Source: Trogon surrucura
Taxonomy: Eukaryota; Chordata; Aves; Trogoniformes; Trogonidae
NCBI GenBank assembly: GCA_020746105.1
Contig: CM036635.1
Coordinates: 12,728,001 to 12,792,000, forward strand
DNA: 64,000 bases
Direction of reading: 5' to 3'
The notes below the pieces were generated by a model. That model had not been told where the DNA came from. It ran no database searches and was given only the letters and a program-made list of their open reading frames with translations. Numbering within the stretch: position 1 is the stretch's first letter; each line of letters opens with the position of its first letter. This document shows positions 10,900 to 23,900 of the stretch, one piece after another. The translations under genes were made by a program, and so were the position numbers.

Positions 10900-11928
10900 C
10901 ACGAGGGAAGTGACTGCGGGGGGGGCCTCCAGTGACCACGGAGGGGAGACGTGGCTGTGGAGCCGCGCGGCAGGGACACACACACGCCGCTGGGCGCGCT
11001 GAAACGAGACGGGACTTTAACTTTTGGAGCCCGGGCACTGCGGCGCCACCCCGACCCGCCCTGGGCCTCCCGGCCGCCATAGAGCGGGCCCGGGCGCCGC
11101 CGCGGCGCTTCCGCCGGCGCAGCCGCCATGGCAGGTGCGGGCGGCTGAAGCCTCGGCAGGGCGGCCGCCGGGCAGGAGGGCGGGCGGCCGCGGTGTCGGC
11201 TTCACCCGGGCAAAACGGTGAGCACGACCCGGACGGGAGAGAGAGTCTGCGCCGTTCTCAGGTCTCTCCCCAGGTACTCGGCGCTGCTGTTGGGGGCGGC
11301 GGGGGCCGGCCCCGCTGCCGCGGCGAGGGGCGGGAGCGGCGCTGTGCCCGCACCCAAGATGGCGGCGGGGCGGGCTCGCCGCGGGCAGCGCCGCTCTGGG
11401 CGGGCGGCGGGGCGCGCTTGGCCGGTGAGGCCGGAGGGAGGGGACACCCGCCCCTGCGGCCCCGGCCTCGCGGGGACCCCGCAGCCCGGCCGCCTCACAG
11501 CGAGAGCCCCTGCCCGCCCCCTTCGCCCTGCCCGCGGCGCCCCCGGCTCGGCCCCAGGCGGGGACCCCTCCCGGCCTCGCCCTCCCCGGGCCCGGCCCTG
11601 CCCTGGGGCAGGAGCTGCCTCGGGCTGGGGCGGGGGTTCCCCGAGGCCTGGCCCCTGGTGCTCTGCTCCCCCACCCCCCCCCCGCCCCAGGGCTGCTCCA
11701 TTTTATTTTAATAACCGCACTTTCCCCGCCCTTTCATACTTGGCCGCGGGAGCGCCCGCCAGGGCCGCAGGTAGCGGAAGGGTTCCCCCTCCTCCTGCTC
11801 CTCCCACCCCTGAATGGGCGGCGATCGCGGCGCAGAGGAAGAAAAGGATGCCACGGAAGCTGTTGTTGCCTTATAAATCTGTTTTTTCTCACTTTCGAGC
11901 TCCGCGGGGGTTGCATGACTCCGTGGCC
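10900..11928 (+). promoter_or_regulatory. CpG island and promoter region of PRPSAP1
   Basis: A dense CpG island lies upstream of the PRPSAP1 start. It contains a perfect YY1-type motif, CAAGATGGCGGC, at 11,355-11,366, and a TATAAA box at 11,872-11,877 only 52 nt before the annotated ATG. Use of the TATA box would give a very short leader. Initiation near the YY1 motif would give a long one containing upstream ATGs. Another well-placed ATG (GCCGCCATGG, near 11,128) meets a stop after a few codons. Long open frames here reflect base composition. Confidence 0.6.
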
Positions 11929-11932
11929 ATGA
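11915..11932 (+). promoter_or_regulatory. Five-codon upstream ORF overlapping the PRPSAP1 start
   Basis: ATG ACT CCG TGG CCA TGA begins 14 nt before the PRPSAP1 start codon. Its stop overlaps that start in the shared string ATGA. If the leader includes it, this arrangement could support termination-reinitiation or damp translation. Whether the mRNA includes it depends on the start site. Confidence 0.45.
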
Positions 11933-14900
11933 ACGCGGCCAGAAGTGGCTACCGGGTCTTCTCGGCCAACTCCACGGCCGCCTGCACCGAGCTGGCCAAG
12001 CGGATCACCGAGTAAGTGCCTCTCTTTCGCGCTTCTGTGCCTCCCCCAGAGCTCCTCCACGCTGGCTGCTTTCCCCGAAGCTTTCGGTGTCCTCCCGCCC
12101 TGCCGAGCCGAAGGTGTGTGCCGCTGGCGCCTTTGCTCCGAGCAGCGCTGCCCTGCTCGGGGCTGGCTCGTCCCTCCCCGTGACTCTTAGTTTGATGTGG
12201 TGAGGGAAACGGACTGGCTGCCTTCTGCCTCTCTGCGTCGCCGACAACCATTTCAGCACTGGAAGGGTCAGGCTGCAGCAAAGGCTGTTGCTTTTAGGGG
12301 AAGGAGAAGGTGGAACTTGGCTGGAGCAAACCCCAGGAAGCATTTTAACTCATTCGGGAGATGCTCGAAACTTTCTCCGCTGCTTCTCACGGGGACGATC
12401 CAGCGACCTTGTGCGTTCAACAGCGTCGCTGCTCGAGGAGCGTTCCCTGTGCAGAGCTCGGTGCGGCAGCAGTGGCTGCGCTGCCCAAAGGGGGTTAGTG
12501 AAGCTGCGTTTCAGGGGGCTTGCACAGGGAGTGTTTAGTTCAAGCGTAGCAGTGTGCCCCTTTTGTGGCTTTTTTTCCACATCAGTTTAGGCCTGCACTG
12601 ACCTTGGCTTGGCAGGGATGGATCCTGCTGACTCCAAACCAGGGTTCTCGCTGTGGAGAGGAACGCTGAGGTTGCCCCAATGCTTGATGTTTTGTTTTGA
12701 GTCAGTTTGGTTCTGGCTGGGGTGCTCCCAGCTGAAGGGGCATCCAGGTACGAGGGAGCCGCCGTCCTGCAGCAGGGCTTGCTGCTTCTCCGCTACGGTT
12801 CGTAGCAAGCCGCTCCCAAAAGCGAAGGGGTTCAGTGCTCGTTTGCCCGTGGCAGCAGGTGACATCCTTGCTGCCCCTTAGGCAGCTGCTGGCCTGTTCC
12901 TGTCTCCGAGGGCGTGCTTAAATTGCCGGCGTTACTAAATACAGGTGTGCTCTAAGCTTAAACTGCGAGAACATTTTGCTCTTCAGCCACCCAGCTTAAA
13001 CAACCGGCGTGTTCAGTCCTTAGCACAGATTATCTGCATGAGGCTGTTGGGCTGGGCTCGGTGGTGCGGATGGGGTGCGCGTTGGCTGGCAGCGATGGGC
13101 TTCTTCGGGTGTGAGGTGGGAAGAGAAATCCTGGTGTATGGGAATGGAAAGACTTTTTTGTTTTTGGTTTGTGTGTTCTTGCTATATTTGGTTAGTATCG
13201 TGTCGCTTTCCCTGCGCTGACACGAGTCTGAAAATAAAGTCTCTTCAAAAGTTCAGTTTTGCTGCAGCAGATGGGACACGGTTTGACAAGGCTTTGCCCT
13301 GTTGCGTCAACGCAGAACAGAGCAGAAGTTCCCTGGGGACGAGCTCCAAGTTCTCAGGACTGAAAGAGCAAATGGGCAATCTTGATTCTCTGCTCTTTGT
13401 CTCAAAAAATAACTCGCTCCTTAAAAAAAAGATGTAATGAGAAGAGACACGGAGCAGGCTTCCCCGGGCCGTGGCGCATGCAGCTGGCTGCGAGCCGTGC
13501 TGCCGCAGCCCTCCGCCGGCTGCCCGGCCGAGCCCTGAGAGTGGGTGACAGCAGAGAGTGACCTCCTGCCTGTCCTTCACCAAGTCCTTCACCAGCTTCC
13601 AACAGAGGCCGTGTGGGCTTTTGCTGTGGCTGTAACGTCAGCCAGGTGGTGGGATGAGCGTGACGGCGGGGTACGCAGCTACGGCTTCCGCCGGGGCTCG
13701 AGGACAGGTGGCTCCGCTGTCCGTACGACAGGAGCAGCGGCCGCTCCGAGGCAGGAGGGCGTGCAGCGTGACACGCGGGTGAGGGCGTGTTGGAGGGGAG
13801 CGCAAAACCTGGAACCCTTGATACGGGTTTGCCCGCGGTGAAAAAATCTCCCGGAAAGAAAGGTGTTTTCCAGCGTCTCGGGCAGTAATTTTCCACTGAC
13901 TCCCCTCAGGAGCCCGAGGGCTGTGTGGACGCTCTGTGACACATCCCTTGTCTTTTCAGGTTGCAAAAGGTGCGTGACTGCCGGCCTTCCCCCGCCGAGT
14001 CCCGTCCCAGCCCGCGCTTTGCTGGGCAGGTCAGTCGCGCCTTTTTGTAGAGCTGGAGCGGTCTTAGAAGGGTGAGTCTGTCCTCTAATATTGTGCGTTC
14101 TTTTTAAAGTTTTTTTTATGACCTTGAGTATGAGCAGTAAAAGAACTTTAAAACAACACGCAATATTAGGAGTGGGGCCCCTTGAGACACTTGTCCATCC
14201 AGGCCCTGCTGTCTTTACCCGTAGGTGCGATGTTAAAATTGATGCTTGAGGAGTCCCAGCTTCCCGTTTGCTCAAGCCTGGGCGGGAGCGGCTGTGACAC
14301 AGCCCAGACATCTGAGAGCTGTTTGGTCTCCTTGCTTCTTCTAATGCAAAACTTCCAGAGTCGCTCTCGGCTCAGGCTCGGAGCGTGGCGTTCGGGCGCG
14401 CTTCCCATCTTTACGGTTTCCCGTTGACGCGTTTGTGTCTGGCTCTAGGAGGAGTCACTGAATGGCTGCGCTGACTTTCACGTGGAGTTTCCAGAGCTTT
14501 TGGTGGTGGTAGCGTCTGCCAGGGAGGAGACGTGCTGGCTTCTGAGAACCAAATACCTTGTGAAACTTGAAGTAAGATGCTGCTTAGGTTCAGGACCAGT
14601 GAAACATAAATAAAATCGTACGTTTACTTCTATCTTACAAATTGAGGGGGATTATTTATTTATTTTTGTCTTTCCCCAATGGAAAGAAAAGTCCTGCCAT
14701 AATTAGGACACTTGGCACCTGATTACAAGCTGCGTTTGCAGGGCGGAAAAATAATTCCTGTGATCGCTGCGGACCCTTAACGGTCCGTGGGCGCTGCTGC
14801 GGGGAGGGAGGTCTGGCGAGTCTTTTTCGTCTCCGGAGCCCGACAGATGCATTTAGATCTCCCTCTCACTGCAGGGCTTGGCGCAGAGGGTACAAATACT

Positions 14901-17900
14901 ACATTCCATCCGCTGCTCGTGTGTTTGGCTTGGAGGGGATTGCTGCTGCGAGCTCGCTAATGCCTCCTGAGTGCTCGGGCAGGTCCGCGCTCTGTGGGAC
15001 GTGGTAGTAGCGTAAACTCCCTGCAGAGCGGGGATGTGAACGTTCTAGACACTCGTTTGGTTTGCAGCACAGAAAATGCTGATGATCTAAACGTAGAAGC
15101 GGTGCCGGGAGCCTGCACAGCCTGGAGGAATGAGGAAAAAGACGGAGACTTGTGTGCTGGTCTCTGGCCGGAGGGAGCTGCTTAACACAGCACTAAAATC
15201 AGGAGCGTGCTTTCCGCAAGTGAGCCCCGCTTTCGGAAGAGACGGTAGTGTAGGAGGACTCGCTTCCCTGAGCTGCAGGAGAGTTTCCAACAGGATGGAA
15301 GAGTGTTGTCAGCCTTCCTCGCGAGGTCGTCTCGCTGGCACAGGAGAGTCGGGTCACGGGGACCTTGTGATGCTGCTCTGCCCCCATCTCCAAACCCCGT
15401 TCTTGGCTTCTGGAAAGAGCTTTCGTGTGATGCTGCGGGAGGAGGGGAGGTGGCACTGACCCTTTTCCACCTCAGACGGTTCAGCGCTGTGGCAGGGTGC
15501 TAACAGGTGTTACAGGGTCAAACTGCATCAAGGATGTTTGAATAAGGATAATGCCTGGTATCCAGGAAGCTGCTGTTTCCTTGCGCTTTCCTGGCTTATT
15601 CTTGAAATGGATGAGGAAATACACTGCAGAGCTGCCACTGTGCTAGCCAGGTCAGCTGACTGATCTTTATTTAAAGATTTATTTGAGTTTGAAAAGCAGT
15701 TCGGAGTCAGGCTGCGGCTTGTTCTGGCCACGGCCAAGTGCAGAGCAGATCCTCTGCTGTCAGCTCCAGCTCCTGGAGGCTGCGGCAGCTCGTGGAGTCT
15801 GTAGGTGTGGGGAGAGTCGGGTGTTTGCAGAGCTGAGACCAGTGGAAGTGTCTGTAATGAAAAGGGTGGTGCCAAAACAAGTCGTATCCGAGCCGAGCCT
15901 TTGCCTGCCTGCAGATTTCTCTTTCAGCTGAACGTTTGTGCTGCGAGCTGGCGGGAAGCTTCCTTTGGAGAGAACGTTGCAAATGTGTTTTAGGTGCTTG
16001 TAACAGTGGGAGAAGGAAACAGCCGAGGCTGAGAGCCCTTCCCAGCGGTACCGAAACACGCCGTGACGGCACGGAACACTGCAAGCGAACTTGCCTCTTG
16101 AATTTTGATGCAGCTAAACATCAGGTCTCTTTTAAATGATTGTCCTTTGTCTCAAGAACCTGGTGCAGAGGGTTTTGACTGTCTTCAGGGGAGCATTTTA
16201 AAGTACCTTGTGACATTTCCTAAAATACTGCAGCGTGTCACTTCCTCCTCACTAAACCATGAGCTGTTGTTCCCATCTCGGCTGTGAATGCGAGGTGGGT
16301 TTTATAAACACTCTTGTATCCACAGCTTAATATCCTCCTGGCCTGTGTTGAGACTGTGGAAAGTTAGATCATCTTCCCTTGACGGTGTTTACAGAGAGAG
16401 ATTCCAGATCAATACACATTTTTACTGGTCAGTTGCTCTGAGCCGGATTCTCACAAAGGGAATTTTTCTCTCCGATGCTGTCGGGTCCTAGAGGAGCTGG
16501 TTGGGTGATGGGGCTGGTGTGAGGACGGCAGGGCAGGACTTTCCTGTCAGCAGCAGTGGCTGCCCACACAGGGAAAGCTCACACTGCGATGGGGTTAAAA
16601 ACTTGAAAAGCTGGGACCAGCCTGAGGTAGTCAAACCTTCATCCCACTGTGCCCAGTCCTCTGCACCGAGCTTGGCAGGACTGGATGCGCATAGCTTCTT
16701 GGTGGTGTTGTTCCTAGCAGATCCCGGTTCTGAAGGCTGCTGCTTGTAAAAACAAAAATGACATCAAACTGAGCTCTCTTGGATGGAGAAGGGAGCTCCT
16801 AGGAGTGAGCTTCTGCTCCGAAGCCTGCTTGGCATCTGTTAACAAGTGAGATTTCTGCAAATACTGCAAAACAGGGCTGATGGTTCTCCAGTCTTAAACC
16901 CTTCAGTGTCAGCAAGAGCCCTCTCCTCCCCGGAGCCGAGCGCTGCACCGCGCAGCAGACCTGTTGGCAGTGGAGCTCATTTTGCTTGGAGATGTGATTT
17001 AACTACGAGACCTGAGGTATTATTTTTGCCAGAAGCAGCTGTATCTCAGGGAGGGGGCAGTGCCTGGGTTGTCTGTGGCAGCAGCTTTTTCTCTCCCCGG
17101 TGTGGATCTGCCCGTGTCTGCAGATAAGGGATCGCGAGAACCCCCGGTCGTGACGCAGAGTTCTCCTGGTCCGTTTGATGCCTCTGTCGCCTAAAGCAAC
17201 AAGCGATTCGGGAGCTTCTGCACGGAGAAGATTTAGAGAGAGAAGAGCTGGGATGGAGGGGGAAAAGGGAGAGGTGACGGGAAAGAGGAATTTATCTTTG
17301 GACTCTGTTGCAGGTGGTTGTTCTGGGCTGTGTGGTTGCTGAGGCCGTGCTCTGCCCTTGACTTCGGTGCAGATCTCCCTTTTTGACACAAATGCTGGGG
17401 AATTTGGTGTTTTACAACAGGAGCTGCAAGAGAATCCCTCTCTTTGATAAAACCTTGATTTAGTCAAGGCTCTCAGACTCCTTCACTGTCTGAAGCCCTG
17501 GCTTATGCAAAGCCTTCAGAGATGGGTTTGGTGGAAGGCGTGCCCCTTGGGCAGACATACCTGAGCTGCTTTGCAGGAGCTGCCCGTGTCGGTCCACCTG
17601 CCGTGCTCACAGAGCGCTGCCAGCGGGGTTGATGTGTGACTTTTATGGGCAGTTTTATCTTCTATCCTTCCCTCTCGTTCACTTGCAGTCAGCGGTTGGA
17701 GCAGAGCTGGGATTTATCGTCCGACCAGAGCGATCCTTCCTTTATCGCTCCTTCCTTTAAGTTGGCAGCTGGTCTCTGTTCTGCTGCTCTCTGCACCCGG
17801 GTCGGGCAAGCCGAGCTCTTCAGTGTCCCTTGGAGAGCAAACTTGCCTTTCTGAATTCTGTTTCAGCAGCACAGAAACTGCACCGGTGCTGTACGATCTA

Positions 17901-20900
17901 ACAGGAGAGCGCTGGGCTCTGGTTTCTTCTTGCCAGCTACATCCTCGCAGACGGTCACAAGCCTCCGGGGAGAGTGTGTGGCAGCGCTGGGAGTGCCACC
18001 ATCCCAGCTGGGCTGGTTTTGAAGCTTTCCCTCCTCCCGTGCGATGCAGGGTTCGCCAGGGGCACTTGTACAGTCTCGTTAATGGGAGTTGTGGTTTTTT
18101 CCAGTAGCGAGGCAGGGACGTGCTGTGTGCAGTGAGGTCGGCGTGCACGTGCCTCCAAAGGCAGCTCGTGAGACTCGCCGTGCGGCTGCGGAGGAACAAG
18201 TGTGAGTCATTAAACATTCCCCCCCACGCGCTGGTTTGTTGTGTGCCTGATTCTCGAGCTTGTTTCGACTTGGACGCCTCGGCAGTAGTCGCACCAGAGC
18301 TTCGTGGCGGTGAGTGCCCGACTGTCGTGGGGAAGGCGGTGGGACCCTGAGGGCTGGCACTGGGTGCTCCATGGATCCTATGGGTCTGGCATCGGGCATG
18401 CCTTTGCTTGACCAGCTGCCAGCTAATTTTCAAAGATCGTGCAGGTGCTGAGGGTACCTTTGTGTCCCAGCAACAAGTTTTAGCTCAGCAGGGCTGGGGA
18501 GAGAACCTCAATTCGAGGCTCGGGTGGCTCGCCGGCTCGGGGTGCCTGGGCGGTGCTGCCGTCGGTGCCCGAGCCGGGCTGGTCGCAGCCACGCACGGAT
18601 GATTGTCATCGTGGGAGTTTACTCACCAGCCATGGCAAAACGTGCTGCCAGACACGTGCTCGGGATCGTGTGTGGGACAGATACGTGCTTTGGAGCCTGC
18701 TAAGCCAATATATTGTGTTGCTTTCGAGTGTCTGTTGTCGCAGCTGCCCCGGGCAGGCTTGGCAGGCCAGCTGCTGGCTGAGACCTCCGGCTCGGGAGCT
18801 CGTGGCTGAGGCCGGCAGTTGCTGGTGGGCCGGCAGCGTGCTGGTCAGGCTGTCTCGCTCGGTGACTTCTGAAAAAACATGACTTTGTGATGGTTTAAGT
18901 ATGAGGCTGAGTCTGTGGCTGAGGAGGTAGAGACGAACCCCTGGAGGTGGTAGACAGGGGAAGAGCCAGTGACAGATGCGGCTCTTTCCTTCGAGTCAGC
19001 CCCGATTCGCTTCGTTTTGGCCTGTGCCCGGGTAAACGCAGCGTACGTCGTGCAGAGCAGGAAATTGCCACCGTAATCAGCGCTTTGAACAAAGGTATTT
19101 CTTTCAGGCATAAACTGTTTCCTAACCCAGCTTCTGGGCGAGCAGACCCCAGAAGAGCAGAGGGACTCGCCCTGTGTTGCGCTCACGTGCCCGGCCCGAG
19201 CGTCTCGCTGGTGCGGGGTCTCCCACCTCGTGGTTAAAGCCCTCGTGCCTCTGAATACTCGCTAATGGATTGCTTGTCAGTGCAGTGAGCTACAGAAGCG
19301 TCACCTGAAGGAGCAGTCTGTTTTTTGGAGCGTCTTAAAATGCTCTTCAGAATGAGTCTTTCTTGTGTAAGAAAGCAATTAAGAAATAAGGGGGGCAGCT
19401 GTGATCTGTGTTGTGATGACTGTTGTAGGTTTGACATTTGAGAGAGGGAAGGAGTATTTTGAAAAAATCAGAGAACTTTTGTTTGAAGTTAAAATTTCTT
19501 CAATCAGCTGAGTTGTTTCGGAAGGAGAGTTTGCAGGGGCGGAAAAAAAAAAAGAAAAAAAAGCTGTGGGAGTAAAAAATATGACTCAGTTGCCGTGAAT
19601 CAAGTCTGAGTAACTCATTCATGTTTAGTTCCAGGACACACCCACCTCAGGTGGCATCGCATAGGCTGGCAAGGTGTCGTTTGCCAGCAGGAGACACAGC
19701 CTCCTGTCAGTCGGACAGGGACTGGCTCTTACAGTACAGCATCGACCTGCTGCGGGGCAGCGTGTCCCAGCGCCCGCCCAGGGCTGCTGGAGGGAAGGAG
19801 TCCCCTGAGGAAGGGGGAGACCCGTGGCTCTGCGGGCTGGCTGGCCCTCTCGGCTCCCCGTTAGGCGATGCCGTGGTCTGTTGGTGTGTCATGTTTGGTC
19901 CGGTCTTGGCTTTGGATCACAAACTGCTGGGTTCCTCTGTGCTTCATTTCCTTTTTTCCCTCCAGGCGTCTCGGTGCTGAGCTGGGGAAATCCGTGGTGT
20001 ACCAGGAAACCAATGGAGGTAAGAGAAATCTTTACTATTTGCAACTGTTTGGAGGTAATCTGAGCAATGCCGGGTGGCTCCATGGGCCAAACCTGTTGAA
20101 CAAGTGACTCGTGACTCGGCTGTGATGTTATTGCTGCTCCTGGCAGTGTCTGACCTTGGACAAAGCAATTAATTGTGGTCTTTGCTTTCCCTTGCTGCCG
20201 TTGTTCTGCCCATCAGCTGACACTCTCCTAAAGGAGAATCCTACTTTGGTGTTAGCTGCTACAAAACCTTACGCACTCTTGTGCTCAGCAAAAGATCTCC
20301 CAGGTTTAGAAGTAGTGGCCTGTGTCTAAGTGTCTACCTTGCAAACTTTTGAATGATCTCCTTCCTCCAGCCCTTCCCTGCCCCAGGCAGTTTGCAGCCG
20401 CCTTAGCAAGGGCCTGTCCTTGTTGCTCCGAAGAGTGTGAATCCTGGGCTGTGCCGGGCAGCCTCTTGGAGCTTGCTTTCATCTCTTTAAACATAGCAAG
20501 TGTCGGCTGGCAGATGCTGGGCTGAACCACAAGGATGCTGGCTAGCAGAGCTCAGTGGCTAGGAGCCATTTACTGTTTCCAGACCTCAGTTACCTTATTT
20601 GCAAGAGAGACAGGAACCTGAGGGCTGGTAGAGGTTAGAGGAAGGGATGGAAACGGTACTGGCTCGACGTGAGGATTTACGGTAGTGTTGCCGCTCTCGC
20701 AGCCAGGATGGGCCACGCGGTGTGTTGAGCCGCCGTGGTTACGGCTGGGTTGGCTGTTGGATTTGTGCTGGTGAGAGCTCGTTGCCCCTTGGGGTGGGTT
20801 TTAAATCAGGTCGCTCGCTACAAGGTCTGAAGCCGTTCTCCTTCACTGCACACTACATCGGCCTGCTCTCAGCAGCGTCCCTTAAGGTGCTGCCAGGCAA

Positions 20901-23900
20901 TTAGGCTCTGGATCCCGTAGCAGGGTGAATATTCCTCTCCTTTCGCTTTATCTCTGCCCTCTAGTTCACAACTGTGTGGGAAATGATTGGCTAAGGCACC
21001 TCGGCGAAAACTGGCAGCATCAGTTTGGCCCTGCAGAGCTGCTTTGGGGCTTGGCTCTTGCTTTTGAGCCTGGGACTGCAGGAATTGTGTTCGGCAGAGA
21101 CCTTGGTTTCCAGCTCCTGTCAGTATTGCAATGTCTTGACCTCGATAGCGAAACTGGGGTGTTCTTCCTCTGAGCTCTGTGCTGCTGGTGTTGCCTCGGG
21201 CTCTCCAGCCTGTCTGGAGCTGAGCCCATGGTAAGGTGCAAAAGAGCGGAGTCACCTTCTTGGTAAGTGCTGACTGTTGTTCTACTCTGGGTGGTTGGTT
21301 GGTCTGTGATGAATGTGGTACCAACAGCTTTTGGCACTGGGCAAGAAGCGAAAAGGATCTCTCGTTGAGAGTGAGGTGATTGTCTGCTACATGTGGAAGA
21401 ACAGCTGTTCAGCCTGGTTTGGCATCATAAATGCAACTGATGTGTCACTGACAGCTCTTCACTTCCCTGAACCAGCCTTTGGGAAATCCACTTGGCTCAT
21501 CTGTGGTGTGGGGTGGGTGTATGTGCAAAGGAGCAAATCTGTATCTGCCCCGACCCGTGGGCAAAGGCGCTGCTAAAACATGGTGTTACCACTGCAAGTC
21601 CAATGTTTGCAAACAAAACTGACTGTGTTTTCAATCCTCTTCAGAAACAAGAGTTGAAATTAAAGAATCCGTCAGGGGACAGGATATCTTCATTATACAA
21701 ACAATCCCCAGGTAAGGGACTCGTGGCTCAGCTTTACAGCTGTGATACGCTTTGAATTTCCAGTCCAGCAGCGAGTTTGACAGGTTTGCTCGCTGTTAGC
21801 CGGCACGATAACTAGTCTCTCACCAGTGTTGCCATTGGCTTCATGTTTAAGACACCACATAGTGTTAAGCTGTTAAAATTCCCCGGGGATCTCTTGAAGC
21901 TTCCCGTGAAATAACCGAAGTGTGTCGCTGGAGGCAAGAGCGAGTACGACTGACGGTTTCAAGTGAAACGTCCCTGATCTGTGTTGGTGTCCTTGCAAGC
22001 TCAGTTGTGTGGTGATTTTGGACTGGCTTTTCCATTTCAGGAAGCGTAATTTTGTTTGCCTTCCAACCACCAAGCAGCAGAGCCAGCAACAAACAGCAGC
22101 TCCTGCTTTCGTTATGGGCTGCATTACTCTTCCCCTTTCACTGTAGTGGTGTGAAACGTAGCTCCGGTGGGGGCCTGGAGCTTCCCTCCTGTACTCTTAC
22201 AGCTCTTAACGATGTTTTTCCAAGTTACCAAATTCTGCTCAAATTGTGGAGATCACAAGGATGTGTAAGTACCAGAGCTCCAGCAGGCAGTGGGATGCCC
22301 TCAAAACAGAATTTTGTCTTGTTTGCCGAACAAATAGAGCCCAGTGAGAATTCAAGTTCATTTCCACTTTGTAGTGCTTGACCTGTTGTTGAGTAAATCA
22401 GTAGCGTTACGAGATCTGCTCGCTCACCTCTAGGATTCCTCGTGCAGGATGAGACGTTTTCCTAGAGCTTCTGTCTCTTCAGAGAGATGCTCCAAGTGTT
22501 TGCTCCCTCAGGGAGGCTCTGCAAGATGAAAATCCGCTGCTGCAGGGTTATGCTTCGGGTGAATGGTGCTGTTGTCCTGGCCCTCGTGAGAGAGTTCTCT
22601 GAAGTAACGTGTAACCAAGAGCCGTATAAACACGAAACAGAGAAGGTGTTCAGAGAAAACTCAGAGCAGCGACAGTTTTGGGAGGGGAAAACCTTCCCTG
22701 CTTTTAACTTGTTGATCCCCTTGTTTTTTCGTAAACTGAATTCAGCGCTGTGGGCCGAGAAACGAGTCCTTTCTAGGCAAAATGTTCAAGGTCCTCCAAG
22801 CGAGGAGCCACTGTTGTGCAGCTGAGTCACCTTTTATTCTGAAAATGCAGCTGTGCCTTGTTGCATTGCTTGAGAGGACAGTTTTAAGGGCATCTCAATT
22901 CTGTAGTGGGTTTCAGGGAGCTTTTCAGGAGAGTAAAACCAACAACTGTGTTGAAATAATCTAAGAACAGGACTTTCACACTCAGCAGCTCTTTGGAAAG
23001 CAAACCAAATATTAGGACTTAGCAGGAAAGGAGTAGAGAGAGAAAAAAGCTTGTTATGCTGCAGTGTGAATTCACACTCTGCATCTTAAACGCACGGAGA
23101 GCGAACAGGAAGACCTGAATATTTGATCAAACTCCCGGTCCAAAAAGCATGTAGCAGGACTAAGAAAAGTCGGACAGGGCTGTTGGTGTATGGCCTGGCA
23201 TTTTTATGAGGGAAAACCAACCGGCTCCTGTTTAAACTGTAGGAAAATGAAAGAGTAGGTGGTTTAGTGATACACCGAAAGGAACAGGAGTCTTTTAGTG
23301 CCGAGTGTGGGTGCTGTCGATTGGCAGCTTCTCATAAGCTCAGGCCTGAGAACAGGCCTCTCGGGGGGTGGCTCAGGCGACGAGGGAGGCTCTGGGCTGG
23401 CTGGGACGGGGCGTGTGAGGAGAGCGGAGCTGGCTCCCCGCGTCCCCGTAATGAACGGACGGTCACCGTGTGCGGTCTTGGCTCGGGCTTCCCAGCAGTG
23501 ACTGCGGGAGCGGCTCCGAGGCGAGGAGGGCAGCGAGGAGGCCGGGGTGCTCTCCCGGCTCCCCTTTGTGGAGCTGCTGTGGCCGCGCTTCCACCACAGA
23601 CGTTATTTCTCCCAGTTTGTCCCTTGGCCCGAGCTGGGCCCTTGCTCGGGGTCGGTGCCTCTCGCCGAGGAGCGAGAGATGTGACCGCTCGCCCCGAGGA
23701 GCCCCCCAACCTCCCACCCTGGGCCCTGCTGGAGAGACAGATGCACCCTCCTCTGCCTCGTGCCTGCGCCGGCTGGGCTGCAGGCGCTCCCAGGAGTTCA
23801 GCACTGGGGTCCTGCTTGAATATTGCGAGGGGTGCTCCTCCTCAGGTTGTTTTCCTGTCGATACAGCTACAAGTGTCCCACAGCAGCACCAGAACCGCTG

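Noticed and set aside
11128-11150. ATG in a perfect GCCGCCATGG context in the PRPSAP1 CpG island as a gene start
   Set aside because: The frame stops after a few codons. It could be in a leader or an unspliced noncoding exon, but nothing supports a protein.
11218-12015. 265-codon open frame ending in PRPSAP1 exon 1
   Set aside because: Only the last part is real PRPSAP1. Upstream it is Gly/Ala/Pro/Arg-rich translation of a CpG island and crosses no conserved residues.
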